Shown: positions 6,285 through 8,700 of the stretch, in pieces
Numbering within the stretch: the first letter of the stretch is position 1
Layout of the letters: every line of letters begins with the position of its first letter
NCBI GenBank assembly: GCA_947259475.1
Contig: CAMYLW010000051.1
Coordinates: forward strand, 1 to 8,700
Length of the DNA stretch: 8,700 bases
DNA from: Thermodesulfobacteriota bacterium
GTDB taxonomy: Bacteria; Desulfobacterota; Syntrophobacteria; BM002
Direction of reading: 5' to 3'
The notes under the pieces: model-generated
Told to the model about the DNA's origin: nothing
Database searches by the model: none
What the model saw: the letters and a program-made list of their open reading frames with translations, nothing else
Program-made: the position numbers and the translations under genes

Positions 6285-7493
6285 ATGAAGAGCCATACCT
6301 TTTTGAGACTATGGACATTGACAGCCTTCCTGGTTTTTTCAGTGGCATTGTTTGTCGGTTGCGCCAAGGTGAGAGCGCCCGAAAGCGTAATGGACACCCC
6401 TGAACATCACACCAACAATGGAATGAGATCTTTTGAAAAAGGGGACCTTGACGAGGCCCAGAGAGAATTCACTTTAGCCATAGAGTTAGCTCCCAAATAC
6501 GGCCCTGCGCACGTGGGAATGGGACTGGTTCAGGCCACCAGATATGTCAAGGTTCAGGACATAAAAGAAAAAGAGAGAGTGCTCGACAAGGCCTTCGACA
6601 GTTTAAAGAGCGGCAAGAAATACGCCAAAGGGAAGGAGCAAAAGGTTTTCGCACGCGTAGGCTATATTCGCGTTTTCACCATGACCAAGCCGAAAGGTTG
6701 GCTAGAAGATGCGAAACAGAACTTCGATTACGCAGTTCTCGATGATGACCAAGCACCCGCGCCGTACTACTTTATGGGTGAGGCGTACAAGCAGGCTTAC
6801 AAGTTCTCTGAAGCCGCTGGCATGTACCGCAAAGTTCTCGATCTGGATACCGAGTACACGGCAGAGGCCAATCGGGCCTGGGAACTAGTACAAAAAATTC
6901 AGAGAGCTCAACCTGGTACGTCCGTGGGTAAACAGATCGCCCTGGTTGAAGCCATTACCCGTGCCGATGTGGCTGCGCTTTTCGTCGAGGAACTCAAGCT
7001 GGAGGTAATCTACGAGAAGTTAAGCATTAAGACTTTTGATACCTCATTTAAGGCGCCAAAGTCCGGTTTGGAAATGGAGACTGAAACCATGGTAAAGATG
7101 GCGCCGGCAACTGATATTGCCGACCATGTGCTGCGTCATGACATTGATACTGTCATACGCATCGGCGTTCGTGGCCTAGAGCCTTTCCCTAATCATACAT
7201 TTCGACCCGATGAGCAAATCAGCCGTGCCTCTTATGCCATGATGTTGGAGGATATTCTGATCAAGGCCACCCGCGATGACAAGTTAGCCACCAAATTCAT
7301 AGGAAGTACCTCTCCGTTTCCTGACTTACGTGCCGACCTGCCCTATTTCAATGCTGTCATGGTATGTACCACTCGCAACATAATGACGGTGGCTGACAAG
7401 CGTACCGGAGAATTCCGGCCCATGGCAACTGTCTCAGGTGCCGACGCCTTGCTGGCAATACGGGAACTAAAAGAGCAACTCAGGGTTTTCTGA
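6285..7493 (+). CDS. TPR and SLH-domain lipoprotein
   Basis: A 402-residue protein. A hydrophobic segment (8-25) ends at LFVGC with Cys26 as the likely lipidated residue; Phe at -3 is slightly off consensus. TPR-like pairs lie at about 43-76 (NGMRSFEKGDLDEAQREFTL) and 160-192. The C-terminal part carries S-layer-homology sequence. There is a half repeat with an intact TRAD motif (225-228). A full repeat at 275-328 has GVRGLEPFPNHTFRPDE with SRAS in the TRAE position, and another at 345-396 has SGAD there. SLH domains bind secondary cell-wall polymer or peptidoglycan. Loss of the arginine in the last repeat suggests altered or weaker binding. A lipid anchor plus SLH could link the outer membrane to the wall. 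It follows the LPP20 gene after a 142-base gap with hairpins and is probably co-transcribed with it. Confidence 0.9.
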   Translation: MKSHTFLRLWTLTAFLVFSVALFVGCAKVRAPESVMDTPEHHTNNGMRSFEKGDLDEAQREFTLAIELAPKYGPAHVGMGLVQATRYVKVQDIKEKERVLDKAFDSLKSGKKYAKGKEQKVFARVGYIRVFTMTKPKGWLEDAKQNFDYAVLDDDQAPAPYYFMGEAYKQAYKFSEAAGMYRKVLDLDTEYTAEANRAWELVQKIQRAQPGTSVGKQIALVEAITRADVAALFVEELKLEVIYEKLSIKTFDTSFKAPKSGLEMETETMVKMAPATDIADHVLRHDIDTVIRIGVRGLEPFPNHTFRPDEQISRASYAMMLEDILIKATRDDKLATKFIGSTSPFPDLRADLPYFNAVMVCTTRNIMTVADKRTGEFRPMATVSGADALLAIRELKEQLRVF

Positions 7494-7521
7494 AAGCTCG
7501 GGAATTTTTCCGTGGTTCTCC

Positions 7522-7544
7522 GCTGCCAGGGATCAACCGGCAGC
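7522..7544 (+). other. Hairpin downstream of the SLH gene
   Basis: GCTGCC (7522-7527) plus GG (7529-7530) pair with CC (7537-7538) plus GGCAGC (7539-7544), with one bulged A and a six-base loop. It lies 28 bases past the stop codon. The following bases are TCATTC rather than a T run, so termination is possible but unproven. Confidence 0.35.
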
Positions 7545-7568
7545 TCATTCTGACTTCGGCAGGGCCTC

Positions 7569-7598
7569 CGACTGAGGACTCCAAGCGAGCCTCAGTCG
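7569..7598. terminator. Long hairpin between the SLH and FecR genes, possible terminator
   Basis: CGACTGAGG (7569-7577) pairs perfectly with CCTCAGTCG (7590-7598). CTC and GAG inside the loop add three pairs past a bulged A, leaving a five-base loop. Twelve pairs make it the strongest hairpin in the window. No T run follows on either strand, so a factor-dependent end, a 3'-end barrier or a dispersed palindromic element are alternatives. It marks the likely border between the SLH and FecR transcription units. Confidence 0.4.
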
Positions 7599-7742
7599 AG
7601 CCGCCGGACCATTCAGGATAAATGAATATTCTGCATTGAATGAGCAAAACCGCTTGCAATTTCCTTTACACACGTTATCCCGCTATCAGTGGAGTGACTT
7701 ACAACCGACTCCTCTTTTAAACCAACGAAGAACGGGTTTGGC

Positions 7743-8537
7743 ATGAATAATTTTGGACTAAGGTGGCTACCAACCACATCCCATAAATTATGGTGCATCC
7801 TGCTGTTTGCGGTGATGCTGCTTGGCTTGTGCCCAGCTATTCTGGCTCAGGAATCCTTCGTTTTTCCCATAGAGGGTGAGCGAGTTCGGGTAACTTTCGT
7901 TCAAGGTGAAGTGCGGCGGCAGACCGCACCAGAAGCGTCGTGGAGTGCACTTCCGCTTGGCACTTTTGTGCAAGCTGGAGAACGCATCATGACCATGAAG
8001 GGTGGTCGTTTGGAACTCCAGCTTCCAGATCGGAGTATTATTCGCTTCGATGAAGACAGCGATGTTCGGCTGGTTAAGGCTGAATATAATCCAGCGCAGT
8101 CAAAGCGTAACGTTAACTTCAGCCTGGCACTGGGAAAGACGTGGGCAAACATCCAGGATGCTTTCGGGAGCAGCAGGGGCGTTCAGGTGGAAACAGACAA
8201 TGCCATCGTGGGAGTGCGTGGAACGGTCTTTCGCTTGAATTTGCTTGCAGACAGGTCTGCCATGATCAGAGTGTATCGTGGCAGGGTAACGGTGCGTAAA
8301 GCACAACGGATCCCTGCTCCTGGGGAGCCGGGAAGCCAGATACAGAGGGTTCCAGGTCCAACACGGGTTCCCGGACCCCACCGGGTGACCGTGGAGGAAT
8401 GGATTCGCATTGTGGAGGCGATGCAGCAGATTACGGTAAATGCCGAAGGGATTCCTTCTAAGCCGCGGACATTCAGCATGGAGGAGGATTTGAACGACTG
8501 GGTGCAGTGGAACTTGGAGCGCGACCTTCTGATCTAG
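7743..8537 (+). CDS. FecR-domain exported protein
   Basis: A 264-residue protein. A long N-terminus (1-14) precedes a hydrophobic segment (15-34), with probable signal cleavage after ILA at 35. Residues about 46-182 match FecR: VRVTFVQGEVR, PLGTFVQAGERI, GRLELQLPDRSIIRF and the signature NAIVGVRGTVFRL (153-165). Classical FecR proteins carry a cytoplasmic anti-sigma segment and sit beside a FecI sigma factor and a TonB receptor. None of these is present, so iron signalling should not be assumed; a structural or ligand-binding periplasmic role is likelier. A Pro/Arg linker has two RVPGP units (202-212), and an amphipathic tail ends in NDWVQWNLERDLLI. The ribosome binding site is weak. The 249-base gap with hairpins suggests a separate promoter; a poor candidate is TTGCAA (7654-7659) and TATCCC (7676-7681), 16 bases apart. 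Confidence 0.88.
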   Translation: MNNFGLRWLPTTSHKLWCILLFAVMLLGLCPAILAQESFVFPIEGERVRVTFVQGEVRRQTAPEASWSALPLGTFVQAGERIMTMKGGRLELQLPDRSIIRFDEDSDVRLVKAEYNPAQSKRNVNFSLALGKTWANIQDAFGSSRGVQVETDNAIVGVRGTVFRLNLLADRSAMIRVYRGRVTVRKAQRIPAPGEPGSQIQRVPGPTRVPGPHRVTVEEWIRIVEAMQQITVNAEGIPSKPRTFSMEEDLNDWVQWNLERDLLI

Positions 8538-8574
8538 ACCTGCCCCGCGCTTGAGAACATGCATGCCAGCTGTG

Positions 8575-8700
8575 TAGCCCGGATATTTCATGAATCACTT
8601 ACTGCGACCACGGATATGGTCGTCCTCCCTGGCGTCCTCGGGTGTCGGTCCCTGCGATGTACCGTTTAGGTACGCCTCGGAACCAATCCCGCGGTACCGC
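8575..8700. repeat. Palindrome-rich non-coding tail, possible edge of a mobile or repetitive element
   Basis: Short symmetric units cluster here: TTCATGAA (8587-8594), CGACCA-6-TGGTCG (8605-8622), GTACC-5-GGTAC (8659-8673) and GCGGTACCGC (8691-8700). The CCCGGATATTTCATGAAT string reminds me of insertion-sequence ends, but I cannot name a family. No transposase is visible. Frames on both strands stay open to the right edge, too short to judge. No clear terminator for the FecR gene was found before this stretch. Confidence 0.25.

Noticed and set aside
8595..8700. Possible C-terminal end of a minus-strand gene entering from the right
   Set aside because: One minus-strand frame is open for about 34 codons ending at a TGA (8595-8597), but another minus frame and a plus frame are open too, and none is recognisable.

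Overview
The window looks like chromosomal DNA of a Gram-negative bacterium, most likely a member of the Desulfobacterota (former Deltaproteobacteria). This is inferred from the mix of families: secreted CsgG-like, FlgT-like and LPP20-like proteins, TPR lipoproteins, a signal-peptide FecR-domain protein and an SLH-domain lipoprotein. No marker gene is present, so the placement is tentative. All six genes I support carry an N-terminal export signal or lipoprotein signal. The whole window therefore appears to encode cell-envelope proteins, with no cytoplasmic enzyme, RNA gene for translation, transposase or CRISPR array.

Layout. Two gene sets diverge from a 543-base intergenic region (4760-5302). 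On the minus strand, reading leftward, come a FlgT-like periplasmic protein (3608-4759), a TPR plus CsgG-domain protein (1558-3552) and a CsgG/FlgO-like protein with fibronectin type III domains. The last runs off the left edge (1-1472) and is easy to overlook because its stop codon lies outside the window. Gaps of 55 and 85 bases and the shared theme suggest one operon. On the plus strand come an LPP20-family protein (5303-6142), a TPR/SLH lipoprotein (6285-7493) and a FecR-domain protein (7743-8537). The last 160 bases are non-coding or undeterminable and rich in short palindromes.

Control. The divergent region has a good sigma-70-type promoter in each direction (TTGACA-N18-TATGAT leftward, TTGACA-N18-TATAAA rightward). 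Just downstream of the rightward promoter is a compact foldable RNA of about 120 nt, closed by a CAACAT/ATGTTG helix and ending in a GC-rich hairpin with a short T run. It could be a riboswitch-like leader, an attenuator or a free small RNA, and I could not match it to a known class. Further hairpins lie before the SLH lipoprotein gene (directly next to its ribosome binding site) and between the SLH and FecR genes.

How the genes may work together (inference). FlgT, FlgO and LPP20-type FlgP proteins together build outer-membrane-associated flagellar rings in Vibrio. Here relatives of all three types occur together with a CsgG-domain TPR protein and an SLH protein that could link lipid and cell wall, but with no flagellar or curli subunit gene in view. 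The locus may encode an envelope-spanning or outer-membrane assembly of unknown cargo.
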